A stretch of 64,000 nucleotides of DNA. Source: Isoetes taiwanensis (Eukaryota; Streptophyta; Lycopodiopsida; Isoetales; Isoetaceae). The notes beneath the pieces are model-generated. The model was not told the origin of the DNA and did no database searches. It saw only the letters and a list, made by a program, of their open reading frames with translations. A program made the translations under genes and the position numbers. This document shows positions 1 to 10,499 of this stretch, one piece after another (position 1 is the first letter of the stretch; every line of letters starts with the position of its first letter). The stretch covers positions 2,046,001 to 2,110,000 of the forward strand of contig JAJEKV010000097.1 in the NCBI GenBank assembly GCA_021234155.1, read 5' to 3'.

Positions 1-571
1 AGCCAGGCACTACATAGTGCATTGTTAAATGAAAACCCTAATAATATTGAGAAGTTTAGCAAGGTCTAGGAAGCATGGGTCTAGTGAACATATTGGAGCT
101 TCAACTTCACGTGCTAGAGCTCAAGATCTACCTAGAAGGTTCCTCTTGCAACTTGATAATTGTGCTGGCCAAAATAAGAACAGGTAAATGTTTTCTTTCC
201 TATCCTATTTAACAGTTGTGGGCATATTTGAAAGAGTTAATTTAGAGTTTTTTATGCCCGAGCATACCCATGAGGATGTGGACATATTATAGATGAGACC
301 TTCAGAGGAGGATTGGAGAGGAGGGGAGGAAATATGGCGTAGAGATGAGAATGGCAAGCCTATGATACCTCCAGGTCAACCAAAAAGCTCCAAAACCTAC
401 TAAAGAAATGAAGCAATTGGGATTGACTAAGGAAGGAATCCAAGACTATATAAAGCATTGGCAAACCAACCCCAATGACACCAATCATGCTTTGGTAGCT
501 TACTGGAAGAAGGTGATTAACTTGTTGGGGGAGGTAGACACATCCTCAGATGAATATCCTCAGATGAATTG
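1..571 (+). pseudogene. DUF7869-type protein remnant (5' half of interrupted locus)
   Basis: One reading frame gives LQLDNCAGQNKNR near 150-185 and then, across an in-frame stop, FERVNLEFFMPEHTHEDVD near 225-282. The LDNCxGQNKN and HTHEDVD motifs are typical of the DUF7869 domain, which plants carry in many TE-like gene copies of unknown biochemical role. In-frame stops (TAA after NKNR, TAG after HEDVDIL, TAA after SKTY) show it is dead. A further segment with ATG at 409 reads MKQLGLTKEGIQDYIKHW and ends at TGA about 571. The 5' end lies outside the window. The frame continues beyond the L1 insertion at 7165, so 1-596 plus 7165 onward was one sequence before the insertion. Domain assignment is from memory of the motif. 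Confidence 0.65.
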
Positions 572-582
572 AAAAAAAAAGT

Positions 583-591
583 GGTTGCCTA

Positions 592-596
<5 letters not shown>
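583..596. repeat. Left target-site duplication of L1 (GGTTGCCTAAAACT)
   Basis: This 14-bp sequence occurs again, identically, at 7151-7164. It directly abuts the poly(T) run that is the minus-strand poly(A) tail of the L1 element. Two perfect 14-mers exactly at the two ends of a LINE are the expected result of target-primed reverse transcription. Confidence 0.9.
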
Positions 597-628
<32 letters not shown>

Positions 629-846
629 GAAACGGCAGAGAGATTGTATTGCTGTATAGGAAAATTACATGATCATACAAAAAACCCCAAGTAGGTACTC
701 CTACTCCTGGGAAAAAGTAGATAGCTATTCGCCATCATAGGCCCTTCATGGAGGGCACTAAACAAAACTCAAAATAGAAACCACTTTAAAACTTAAAGTT
801 CAGAAACAGAACTAAACAAAGCAGAGACTACTGTTCCATGAACTGT

Positions 847-1173
847 TCACAGTATATCCGGGACTCCATCGAGTGAGATAATTGCAAAGGCCTCATCTGT
901 ATAGATGAACATCATGTCATCAAGCTCGTTAGACCCATAACCAGTGGAGTCCAGCAAGTGCATTATCCAGGAATCACGGGCATCTTCATGGATTTTCTTT
1001 TTGGCCAGAAAGTATGGTTTAATTTCCTGATTAAACCTCCAGATGTCTTCATCTGCCCGGCCCCTCTCAAAGGTGATCGGTGATAACCGGTCTTTACCCA
1101 AAGCAGGCGTCAATGACTTCTTGGTTGGAAAGTGGGGCGTGTTAGGATCCACTTCCGCGTTACATGTCCCCAT
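847..1173 (-). CDS. Intact 108-codon ORF in the 3' region of the L1, function unknown
   Basis: ATG at 1173, TAA/TAG-type stop at 847. The protein (MGTCNAEVDPNTPHFPTKKS at its start) is acidic toward the C-terminus and includes DSTGYGSNELDDMMFIYTDE. It has no signal peptide, membrane segment or motif I recognise. It lies between the zf-RVT motif and the poly(A) tail, where plant L1s usually have the end of ORF2 or a 3' UTR. It may be the C-terminal tail of ORF2 cut off by frameshifts, or host sequence carried by 3' transduction. Its reality as a gene is uncertain. Confidence 0.3.
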   Translation of the reverse strand: MGTCNAEVDPNTPHFPTKKSLTPALGKDRLSPITFERGRADEDIWRFNQEIKPYFLAKKKIHEDARDSWIMHLLDSTGYGSNELDDMMFIYTDEAFAIISLDGVPDIL

Positions 1174-1444
1174 AATGTAAACCCCGTGAAATTACATCAA
1201 GAACAATATCAAATCATTAAATAGAATTGCAAAAATTGAAAGAAACCGTTGAAGGTTCCCAAGGAATCCCATTTTTCATCATATTTGAGACCCTTTGTTT
1301 GCCCTATGGGCCATGGCTGCCCTCGGCTAGAAGGATGCAGACGGTAGCTTTAAGTTCCGGATAGGCTCGGGGGCCGATCCTTCAATAGCCCTTTGCATTC
1401 CTATGTTTCCAAATAGCCCAGAGGCTAAAGTATTGAGAGTACCC

Positions 1445-2540
1445 TTAAAGGATGATGTATTGTTGAGGAAGCTGCGACAAGGAGGCATCATCGGTGGGTA
1501 CTTGTTGTAACAGAGGTCTAATCCATTGCCAGAATGGAGCTAACCAGGGGCAGGTGAAGACATGGGGGCTCGTCTCAACCTGACCACAGCCTAGGGGGCA
1601 CATACCAGATGTGTTGATGTCAAATTGGGCCCTATAGGTTGTTGGTTTTAAGGCTCTGGTTAAGTAGCGACCATCTAAAGAAGATGACCTTATTTGCACA
1701 TTGAAGCTTCCAACCACATCTAATGATTTGTGCAATTTGTATCATGTTGACAATTCGGGTTCTACTAACTTTAAGTTGACTTTTGTCGAAAGTAACATAC
1801 TATAGATCGAGAGATACCTTATACCCGACCATCATCGAGATCAATTGTGAATCATTTATGTCGTTTCCCTTGGGATGCCTGGTGACTAAAGAATAGATTT
1901 TTCTATTGGTCTCTGTATCAGGAAGCCGAGTAGTTAGCTCATCCCATTCTCTCCATGTCCCATTATTTCTTAGGGAGCCTATGGTGTGTAGCCCGGCCGA
2001 GCCCATTCCTTATATTTGAGGGGTGCTTGAGGGCCAAACATCCTTCATCTTCACTTACCAAATCGATGCCAAAAGAAACCATGATTGTCATTGGCCCAGT
2101 CCAACTCCCTTGCTTTCGGAAGCATGGGAGACCAAATTCCATCTTTGAGAGAATGCAGCTGAGTTTTAGATGTGCGGAGGAGGCCTTGATCGGTAGAATC
2201 TTTGAGTCAGGGGAGTTGATGAGGAAGAGAAGGGGCCCCTACTATAGTTGTGGTCCCTAACCCGATTATTTCACAAGTTTGAGGAGCGGTGATGGACTAT
2301 CCGGAAGTCGGGGATCTCAGGACTATCTTAGCGACTAAAGCTTTGAGCTTGGGTGAATAGGTCTTTACATCCTAATCCCCCTTCCTTCTTTGGCAAGGTC
2401 AAATTATCCCAGGAAACCATTCTTGCTCCTTGCCCCCTCATAGCAGTTTCCAATTTCCTATATGAGGCCTTATCGGCTATGATATGAGAGGAAAAGTAGA
2501 TGTGTGTGCTAGCAATCCTGCTTTGTTTGATTATACCCAC
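1445..2540 (-). pseudogene. L1 ORF2 C-terminal part: connection region and zf-RVT motif
   Basis: Three frames are needed. 2540-2328 reads RMVSWDNLTLPKKEGGLGCK, the usual plant L1 segment downstream of the RT palm (W..I..PK.EGGLG). 2006-1800 reads NNGTWREWDELTTRLPDTET, the typical section before the zinc-binding motif. 1735-1445 carries CPLGCGQVETSPHVFTCPW, a Cys/His cluster as in zf-RVT. The frame changes between the three pieces show at least two indels. This is part of the L1 at 597-7150. Confidence 0.8.
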
Positions 2541-2560
2541 ACGCCCTTTAGAAAAAGATT

Positions 2561-3908
2561 TTAGAGTACATTTGTATTTTCCTCTTCATCCTGTTTACAA
2601 TTGAGTCCCATAGTCTGGCGATTCATATTGATAGCGAGGCTGACCCTAGTAGTTTTGTGGCGGCTTTGTGTCCATAACTTTGATGCCATGCAACTCATCA
2701 CGATCGGTTGCATGACAATAGTGCTCTTATTCTTATTCAGGAGGACTCCAGAAGCATTCCCAAAAAGTTGTAGCATGTGTAGGAAATTAGGAAGACTTGA
2801 TCCATCATTCTGCAGAAATGCAAATGTGTCATCAGCATATTGCATGATGACAAAGTCTCCCATACCTTGTGGTAGTTGGAGGCCCTGGATCTCTTTTGTA
2901 GCTACCAAATTGAGTGTGGCCCTGGTTACCATTTCTGCAACAATTAGGAACAGATAGGGAGCCAGAAGGGCACCCTGTCGAACCCCTTTTTTGCATTCAA
3001 AGAATTTGGTAGGAGACCCATTGACTAAGACTGCAGAGCAGCCAGCTTCATTGAGACTGTGCACTTTCCTTATCACTCCATCAGAGAAGCCTAGCTGTGT
3101 CATTGCCATGTAGAGAAACTTCCAGTTAATTGTATCATAGGCCCTCCTGAAGTCCAGCTTAACTAGCATACAATTTTGTTTGGAGTGAAGATTCCAATGT
3201 AAACCCTCATGAGCACCTATGAAGTTATCGAGAATGCTCCTTTCTGGCAAAAGGCTAATTGTACTTTGGGTTTATTACCTTTTGGAGAACCCCCTTGATA
3301 CTGTTAGCCAGAATCTTGGCCAAGATTTTGTATGACGAGTTTGTGAGTGATATTGGCCTCCAATCAGAGAAGGCAACAGGAGCATCAACTTTGGGGATTA
3401 GGGCAATCAGACCAGCATTTATGGCAGGATGAACCTTTGGGGCAGCCCAGGCCCCCTGGATAAATGTGGTTAGGTCCTGCTTCATAATGTCCCAAAAGGC
3501 CACAAAGAACTCAGGGGGGATTCCATCAGGGCCAGGACTCTTCCCATGAGCCATACCTTTGAGAGTTTTTTCAATTTCTGCAGTAGAGGGTTGCTGTAGC
3601 AGAGTGCCATCATCAATTGCTTGGTCAGCTGGCCCAAGCTTATGAAAGAAGTGCTTGAGGTTGGCCTCATTCACCTGTGTATCAGCAAACAGATCCTTGT
3701 ATTTGGCATGGAAGAAGTCCAATAGATTTTCCTGCCCTGAGATTTTTTGGCCTTCTTCTGTAACCGAGATGATGCTTACTTTTGATGATAAGACCCTTAG
3801 CTTCTGACTCCTCAATGTTTTTGACCTTTCTTTCGAGATGTTCTTCCTCCTTGTGCAAATCCACATTATGTGGGTCATCAAAAATCCTTTGCACGATTTC
3901 TTTGACAC
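2561..3908 (-). pseudogene. L1 ORF2 reverse transcriptase domain
   Basis: On the minus strand the fingers region gives GKSPGPDGIPPEFF and LIPKVDAPVAFSDWRPISLT (in 3908-3255). A second piece (3250-2561) gives palm motif A (KLDFRRAYDTINW), motif B (GVRQGALLAPYLFLIVAE) and the catalytic MQYADDTFAF, with YADD at 2828-2839. These are hallmarks of L1-clade RTs, which copy the element's RNA at the nicked target. The two pieces are out of frame around 3250, so ORF2 is broken here; otherwise the catalytic residues are preserved. Confidence 0.93.
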
Positions 3909-4128
3909 GAAGATAGATGTCTGTTTTTTCCTTTTTCATATTTCCATACCACCTTTTGCCCCATAGCTTCAGCTAGTCCTTTATCTGTCTCATTTTGTTT
4001 ACAAACCCCTTCATTGATCCACTCTGCTGCCGGGGGGGTAAGGATTTGTAGAAGTCCTGGAATTCTCGTGAAGAATACTTCATTGTTGGCGGGCTAGTGT
4101 TCACTTTAAAGGGGTGTTGGTTCCCCCT

Positions 4129-4837
4129 TTAAGCTGAGCGCCTACTTCCATGAAGCTGTGGGAAATGGTCTGATATAGAGTTACTATGGTCCCCATTTAT
4201 AATTATTTGTGGCCACATATTGACATCTTTGGTGTAGAATTTGTCTAAGAGACAAAATACCCTATCATTCCATGCCCTTTTGTTACTCCAAGAGTAAACA
4301 TTAGCTGAAGAGGGGGCTTGATACACAAAGATATCCATTAGTTTGTCCCACTGAATTCTTTCATTTTTTGTCATGTTCAGCTTTTTGCCTAACTTCTGGT
4401 TCCACAAAGGGGTATTGTTGAAGTCTCCACTCAGCCCCCGGCTATCTGTCTGCATGGTAGGAATCCAGTCAGCCATGTCCTTCCATTGTCTTTCCCTCTC
4501 CTCAGGATCAGTGGATGCATAAACATTAATTATTCCAACTTTGTCTTCCCCCACCCGAAGGAAAATGACATGCCATCTGCGAGAAGGATGGTGATATGAC
4601 CCTAGAGGAGAATAAGAATTCCATATTGTACAGATCCCCCCTTTGGTACCAGTGGCGGTGACCATATGGACCCTCCATTGGGCATAACCCAATTCCCAAG
4701 ATTTGAGGCTTCAAAACTTGGAAGCCTGTGTTCTTGAATAAGGACAATGTCACCCTCATTTCTTTCAAGGCAATGATGACTCTCCTTCGTTTCAGGGGCT
4801 CTTTAATCCCCCTCACATTCCATGTGACAATCTTCAT
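4129..4837 (-). pseudogene. L1 ORF2 apurinic-type endonuclease domain
   Basis: Starts at ATG 4837 with MKIVTWNVRGIKEPLKRRR, the canonical beginning of plant L1 ORF2 endonucleases. After a frameshift near 4690 it continues with LSGDFNNTPLWNQKLGKK (catalytic GDFN), NKRAWNDRVFCLLDKFYT and the terminal SDHFPQ (SDH motif). This domain nicks the target DNA to prime reverse transcription. It directly follows ORF1: the ORF1 stop lies at 4803, so the two overlap by about 30 bp in different frames. Confidence 0.9.
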
Positions 4838-6250
4838 ACTTTCTTGGATCTGGTGATTGGCCCATAAGGATTAGGAGTATAGACCTTTCTCTGCCTAGTT
4901 TTCTTGGTTGTTTGAGGGGTGAAAAAAGACTCTTCTTGAGTGTCTTCATCACTGTGTCCCCTATTTCCAGTTCCAGTGAGCATGAGACCCCCTGGATGTC
5001 TTCTTCCTGTTCGGGAGCCACCTGTGCCACTTGTTCCAACATGGGAGAGTTGTTTATTATTAGATCAGTGGGTAGAACCATTTCTGATTCTTGAGTCCCC
5101 TGATCTACAACTGCAGAGCTATCTCTTGTGGAGGGGTTCAGGAAATCCTCCTCTGGATCAATCTTATGATTCTCACCATCCTGAATGGTCTCTTGCTCCT
5201 CTTCATTTGAGGGAGCATCCTTAAACAGTTGGATAACAGGGGGAGAGGAAAAGGTTTTAGAAGGTTCTTCCTGTTCTAAAAATTTTCCACCCGAGTCATC
5301 TGACTCCGAGTATTCATTGATAAGAGGTCCACTAGGTTCCTCAATGGTCAGCACCCTAGCTCTGCCCTCATGAGCTGGGGTCACAACCAGAGCATTTGGA
5401 TCTACCACTTCTTTCCCCTTTGCCTTGTTCAGAATCTTTATCTCCATGTTTTCTGTTTGAAATCTGACCTTCTTCCTCCATTGTCTCCTTTGTTCCTTTA
5501 TTTTTTGCTCTTCCTGATTCTGCTGCTCCCGAATTTCCCTTTGTTTTTGTTTCCTTGCCTTTCTCTTTGCACTGCCATTCACATTCTTCTTTGGTTTCTG
5601 GGCAGGGGTATTTTGATACCTCTGAACTCTCCCTTTATTAGGAGTGATCCATTCCTCCTCCCTTTCTATTACCACTTTTTGTTTTGGGATCTCTATTTTT
5701 TACCCTTTGCAAATGCCTCCGCCATGTAATCGAAGTCCACAGATAGCGCATGGCTCAGGTAGACCGTTCCAGGCTGATTTTAATATTTTGGGGTTTCCAA
5801 AATAGTCAATATAATGTATGCTATCGACCTTTGGTTTGGGAGGTCTATCGAGCCCATACTCTGAGGGCTCGATCGATTATAATCTCCATTGCAATGTAAT
5901 TGCTGTATTCTTGAACAAAGAATCACGGAGATTGATCGTTCGATACATGGAGGACCGGGCGGATGGAAAAGTTGAGACAAATTATGGGGGTCAAATCCCG
6001 GATACCATTTCTGGAAGAAAAGCTGAGTATTGGCTCGGCTTATTGTCCCTTTTTTAGGAGCACAGTGGTAGAACGGGAATTCTCACATTCTGCTATGAAA
6101 AAGGGGAACTTCGGGTCCAATACATGTTTTTGATTAAGATATCTTTGTCTTTTTCGGTTCAGCTTTAAAGATGCGTAAAGCGGACCCCTTCATCTTGCGG
6201 ACACAACCAATGAGGCCCGGGCTAGAGATATTTAAGTTTATTTTTTCTAT
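4803..6250 (-). pseudogene. L1 ORF1 (DUF4283-like remnant, CCHC zinc knuckle, charged C-terminal region)
   Basis: A single minus-strand frame reads WNGLPEPCAICGLRLHGGG then ICKG, giving a zinc knuckle of exact spacing CX2CX4HX4C at 5709-5759, as in the nucleic-acid-binding ORF1 of plant L1s. After one TAA the same frame continues as a 290-codon stretch rich in K, R, E and Q (KPKKNVNGSAKRKARKQKQR), ending at 4803. Upstream (5760-6250) only broken pieces with several stops remain, including SALRIFKAEPKKTKI and DSIHYIDYFGNPKILKSAW. I take these as the DUF4283 part, with low certainty. ORF1 proteins coat the L1 RNA. Confidence 0.7.
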
Positions 6251-6827
6251 AGCTGGGTTTTTGAGCTTACCAACCTGGTAGGGACATCTTTGGTCTTTTT
6301 AGTTCACGCTTCACCACATTTTGTATCTCATTGGCATAGTCAAGTATCGGCTGAACCACCCTCTGGCTTACATTTCACGGGACCTACCCACCGCTCGGGT
6401 TCGAGTGTTCACCATGCTTGGGAGGCGGGTTAGGAAGTCTCAAAAACAACCTGCGGTCGGCTTTGCTTGTCCAGGCTTTCGAGTTTGATCAGCTCTTCCA
6501 CAATGCGCCCACCGGTTGCTCTCGACCTCATTCGAGAGCTTGTGTAAGCTGTTTCAAGAGTCTCTTTTCCAGTCCCTGTACCAATCCATCCTTTTCCACT
6601 GCTGTCTCAAATATTCTGTCCTTTATCTCAGTATCCAAAGCCTGACCTTCTGGCTGCGGCACGGTTTCTAACAAAGTTCCTGTCATCCTTTTTGCATGGT
6701 CCCCTTTGCCCTCGTACTACTCTGCTTATTTTTTTCTTTTTCTTTTTCTTCCTTATTCTACCTTCACCACCCTAATGATTTGCTCAAGACTTCGACTAGC
6801 TATAAACTTTAACAGTAATCTTATGTT

Positions 6828-7130
6828 CTAATCAAGAACAGAATGGGTTGAAGACTCCTGCTGGGCGACACTGTTCTTGTCCCCTACAAACTCACCTAGC
6901 CAAGATTGATGTCGCACTTCAAGGTCCTCTTCTCTTGAAGTGAAAGGAAAGATCGGTTGAAAGAGATCATCCGGGAAAAGCCCGATGAAGCACCGGGTTT
7001 CTCCATAGGGTTGCGTCTTCACCCTCGGCCCACCACAAGCAATCTTGATCCTTGAGAGGATGACGAAAGTACCTCCCACACCATGGTTTAGGGTTCGGCG
7101 CCCGGCGTCCATTTCCCCCTCCTTGGTCTC
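6828..7130 (-). CDS. Short ORF at the 5' end of the L1, function unknown
   Basis: ATG at about 7130 (METKEGEMDAGRRTLNHG), stop TAG at 6828; about 100 codons. It lies only 20 bp inside the 5' end of the element. No domain is recognised; it could be the true N-terminus of ORF1 separated from the rest by decay, or a separate leader ORF. Between it and the zinc knuckle a second short stretch (ATG near 6686, MTGTLLETVPQPEGQALDTE, stop near 6530) is also readable. Confidence 0.35.
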   Translation of the reverse strand, partial: ETKEGEMDAGRRTLNHGVGGTFVILSRIKIACGGPRVKTQPYGETRCFIGLFPDDLFQPIFPFTSREEDLEVRHQSWLGEFVGDKNSVAQQESSTHSVLD

Positions 7131-7150
7131 CATACATTCCGGCCAAAACC

Positions 7151-7164
7151 GGTTGCCTAAAACT
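7151..7164. repeat. Right target-site duplication of L1 (GGTTGCCTAAAACT)
   Basis: Identical to 583-596. Removing the element and one copy rejoins a readable frame across the junction (KKKWLPKTRWKT), which supports this exact boundary. Confidence 0.9.
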
Positions 7165-7700
7165 AGGTGGAAGACCATAGCGGTCTTGAGGATGTTGATG
7201 ACACTTATTGTTAGTAGCATTTATAAGCATTATGCTCCTCCTTCTTGACAAACACTATGTTGGTCCTAAGAACAATAGGCCAAAGTTTCTAGGCATGGAA
7301 GCTTATGAACCTTCCACTTGACTTGGAGTGCCATCGGTTTGTGGTTGTTAAGCCAGCAGTTTTAGAGACCTATCGGTTAATGGTTATGATACACCATCTA
7401 TGACATTTGCAAAGAAGAAGGTAATATTAACTTCAACCATGTGTGGGTGGAATGGTGGTGTCAATGCACCATTGACCAATGTATTGGATAAAGAAAGATA
7501 CTTAGATTGTTGGACAAGAAATGGGCCGAAAATCCTAGTGATCTTGATCTTTGGCTAGACTTTGAAAGTGTATTGTACTCAAGGACTCCAAAAGCTGTTC
7601 GGTAGAAATAAAGAGAATTACAATACCTCATGATGTAAGGAAGAAGGCTATGATATCATTAGGGATGCTTGAAGAAAAGTGAATAACTAGGTAAATTTTC
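7165..7700 (+). pseudogene. 3' half of the interrupted DUF7869-type locus
   Basis: Directly continues the frame of 573-596 once the L1 is removed (WLPKTRWKTIAVLRMLM). Further on, 7400-7610 reads as coding-like fragments in shifting frames, for example INFNHVWVEWWCQCTIDQC and DKKWAENPSDLDLWLDFES, with stops between them. No function can be given beyond the DUF7869-type assignment of the first half, and these later fragments may belong to a different dead gene. Confidence 0.4.
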
Positions 7701-7935
7701 TTCATCACGTTCTTATAATATAGCGCTATATTGTGAAATGTTGACTATTTTTATAAATAATATGGTATTACGTTTTCATACTTTTTTGAGGTGGTTTGTG
7801 TGAATTTGAAGATGCTATTAAAACATACAATATGAAATTTGTCCCAAAATTAAGACATAATCCAAATATAATTGAACGATGGTTATATGTAAGATTGCTT
7901 AATTTTATTTATTTCTTGTTCAAAATGTTGTAGGC

Positions 7936-8880
7936 ATGGATTCCTCAATTGACATTGTCTTCTCCACTCAAGAATCCCAAGACTCTCTTTCGTATGTTGA
8001 ATTAAATGTAGTGTGTCATGTGAAAATTCTAGCATGTCGTTCCCAACTTCCAAATCTATTTCTTACCACTACTTATTTTGATACTTACTCTCAGATTCCC
8101 CATGAAGGATATGTTTCTCCTCTGAACCAATATCTGATTCCACCACCATACACTTTTCTTACTACGCATTCAAGAATCTGAACCCCCAACTACCTTACAT
8201 CTCTTCTCCTCTGCCATCATCTAAGGTTGTTCCTCTACCTAAATCCGAACCAGATAAGAGGCAATGTGCATCAACTAAAAAGGGAAAAAGACATGTAGCA
8301 ACAAACGGAGATGAGAAAGTGGATCCTCCTAGCAAGTTCGCAAGATGGGAGGATAAGTGGGCGATTGCCTTGATTCACATCGGATGTGAGATCACGGGGG
8401 CCGAGTTTTCCAAACCACCAAAACAAGATGTCACCACGTGGGCGCTTGCTTATACATAGCTTGTGGCATGCCCTAACTTTGACAAGGACCACCAAACGTG
8501 TAGGAAAAAATGGAAAGCATTATGGATAGAGTACATGGCAGATAAGGCCCACAACAACATTTCTGAGAATGATAGATCTGAAGAGTATCAATATTACAAC
8601 TTAATTGATGAGTATATGGCTTTAGAGCCAATGTGCTTGAAAGCTATCCATGGTGGTTCCATCTCGAATAACAATGAGTCCTCGATAAAGTTGGAAGGTG
8701 AAGAAGAGGTAGAAAAAAGAAACCTAGCGTAGCAAAGGATAGAGATATATTGGGAGGAAGAAGAATATAGTTCTTCAAAAATCAAAGATGACAGAAAAGG
8801 AGTTATTGAACCAAATGGCTCACATGGCTTTGTTGGAGGAGTGCAAGGTAGCGCTCTTGGAAAAAATGAAAGTGTCATTC
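7936..8880 (+). pseudogene. Trihelix / Myb-SANT-like DNA-binding protein remnant
   Basis: From 8343 one frame reads ARWEDKWAIALIHIGCEITG, then across a single TAG (8457-8459) ACPNFDKDHQTCRKKWKALW and DRSEEYQYYNLIDEYMA. The W..KW start, the C(K/R)KKW centre and a later Y.LIDEYM helix are the pattern of trihelix/Myb-SANT-like domains in plant transcription factors and in the DNA-binding partner of PIF/Harbinger transposases. A preceding frame (7936-8180) starts MDSSIDIVFSTQESQDSLSY. No DDE transposase is visible nearby. Frame changes near 8180 and 8730 show decay. Confidence 0.55.
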
Positions 8881-9458
8881 TCCAAGCTCCACCGATAAGC
8901 TTTGAATTTCAGTAATTTTAAAATTTGATTACTCTCAAATTTTAAATTTTGCAAACATTTAAATTTCTCCCATAAGTTGTTCCAATCCATGTACGATTAA
9001 ATTTGAGAAATTGAGATGTTGTTGTGCTTTAAAATTGGGAGTTATTATTCTATTTACGGTAGTTAATTTTGTATTCATGTACTATGTTCGGGTTGCTAGA
9101 TAGCTAGTCAATCAACTCTGCCATTAAAGTTGTTCTTTGGATTTATTATTGCTTAGGGTGCTATGGTGTGTGTCTTTGCTATAGCCATTCTTTGCATTCC
9201 ATGCCATTCTTTGCATTAGGTGCTTCTAGGCAAGTCATAAAACCTAGCAAATTTCAAAGAATAGATTGAACATGAATTTATGATGTATATATAGCCATGA
9301 GAACTAACGCCTCTTGCCTACAAAACCTCAAATTACCAACTGTGGCGGTGTTCTAATGTATCAACTATAAAGGCATGAAGCCATTTTCCGTTGTCATACT
9401 ACACATGCTAAAAGAGCAATAACTAGCGGTGCGAGATCCCCATCTAGCAAATGTTTAT
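8881..9458. other. AT-rich intergenic stretch, nothing recognised
   Basis: No open frame of note and no recognisable repeat ends. It contains A/T-rich runs (8905-8975) typical of intergenic plant DNA. Confidence 0.5.
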
Positions 9459-9850
9459 GCAAAATCTTTTGTGTGTCTTTTCAGTTGCCACATTTACTAT
9501 ACATATCAAAGAGGGTAACTAAGATAGACCAATCCGGTTTGTATTAGACAAGCATGAAATAACATAAGCGTGCAAAGACTTCTATATGTCCACATGCAAT
9601 GGAACTCTGTCCATGCCACGCCATAATGGGGTCTATGAGACAATATTCTTGTTGGGCATGTTAATAATCTGATTTCTTAAGTAACTTGATTCTAGCGTTG
9701 TTGAACAATGAAGGAATGCTTAAGAATTTGCTAGCAATCTGAGCGCATGCATCAACTAGACTAACATATGTGACAAAGTTAGGCCATCTCATTTGCCAAA
9801 GTGTTCAACGGACTCCACTCCATGGTCCTTCTAGGCATAAGCTGCCCTTG
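9459..9850 (-). pseudogene. Pentatricopeptide-repeat (PPR) protein remnant
   Basis: The minus strand reads SILVTLFDMYSKCGN followed by a stop and KDTQKIL (9475-9535). This matches the core of plant PLS-class PPR proteins (…LVDMYSKCG…DA.KVF). Upstream in other frames are pieces such as KNIVS (near 9640), the usual start of a P-L-S motif (…NIVSW…). At least four stops or frameshifts occur, so it is not functional. PPR proteins bind organellar RNA. The assignment rests mainly on the DMYSKCG motif. Confidence 0.45.
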
Positions 9851-10012
9851 AATCCTTCAAACCCCTACATAGCATACATTATAAGAATGGCAGTGCTCAC
9901 AACAACATCAAACTCTAAACCAGTTTGAGTAATCTATGTACTCATCTTTTCTATTGTGTATATTCATCTTCCCTCGTAAATCCAATTTGTGCTATATAAT
10001 TCTAGCTAGCTA
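9845..10012. repeat. Dispersed duplication, copy 1
   Basis: 9900-9936 (AACAACATCAAACTCTAAAC…) and 9960-10012 (…CTATATAATTCTAGCTAGC) recur at 10500-10560 and 10660-10690, where the second copy is split by about 100 bp of other sequence. 9845-9896 also recurs in degenerate form at 11273-11330. Divergence is low to moderate. Confidence 0.75.
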
Positions 10013-10499
10013 ACTACCTGGCTTGTGATTTCAAGCTTGTTGCAGGCATCAGCCGATTACTCTAAGTTCCTAAGTGTTTGGCTGAAGAAGGAGATGGCTG
10101 AAGTAGACTTAAATTTGGTACATGTAGAGCATGTAATTAAAAGAATCTAATCTATTGGATTTAGAATCTTTGGGACCTTCGGCAAAGGAGCATGTAGACA
10201 AGTCTTCCTTGTGTCTGTTTGACATTAAGCCAAAGGACCGGGGCAAATGCTTTGTCTGCCAAGATCTTTTTATGCTCTAAATATGGCTTTTGAAGTCTAT
10301 AAACAAGTCAGTACTGCCTTTTCATGTAAAGGTGTCCATTTGCATATGAGTGCCATTGATGCTTCTATTCTCTAGTGCAAACTTGCTTGAAGAACAAGGT
10401 CAGTTGAAGTATACTTTATGATTTAGGAGTTTCTTAACTGCTATACTAAGGATGTTAAATAGCATTTCATGCTCTTCTATGTAGGTTAATCTAAGTGTT

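Larger units (their letters stand above)
597..7150 (-). mobile_element. Near full-length L1-type LINE retrotransposon
   Basis: Reading the minus strand, the element starts at about 7150 and ends in a poly(A) tail (poly-T at 597-626). In order it carries a short ORF (7130-6828), ORF1 with DUF4283-like remnants and a CCHC zinc knuckle (5709-5759) plus a charged tail, an APE-type endonuclease (4837-4129), a reverse transcriptase (3908-2328), a zinc-binding zf-RVT motif (1735-1445) and a 3' ORF (1173-847). Identical 14-bp duplications flank it. About 6.55 kb is the normal length of a complete plant L1. ORF1 has an in-frame stop and the endonuclease and RT reading frames are broken, so it cannot move by itself, but the perfect duplication points to a fairly recent insertion. 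Confidence 0.93.

Noticed and set aside
4912-5729. Plus-strand ORFs of 60-119 codons
   Set aside because: They are antisense shadows of the charged region of L1 ORF1.
5760-6700. Possible organelle-derived insertion
   Set aside because: Some stretches looked mitochondrial in style, but no organelle gene could be read, and the segment lies wholly inside the L1 bounded by target-site duplications.
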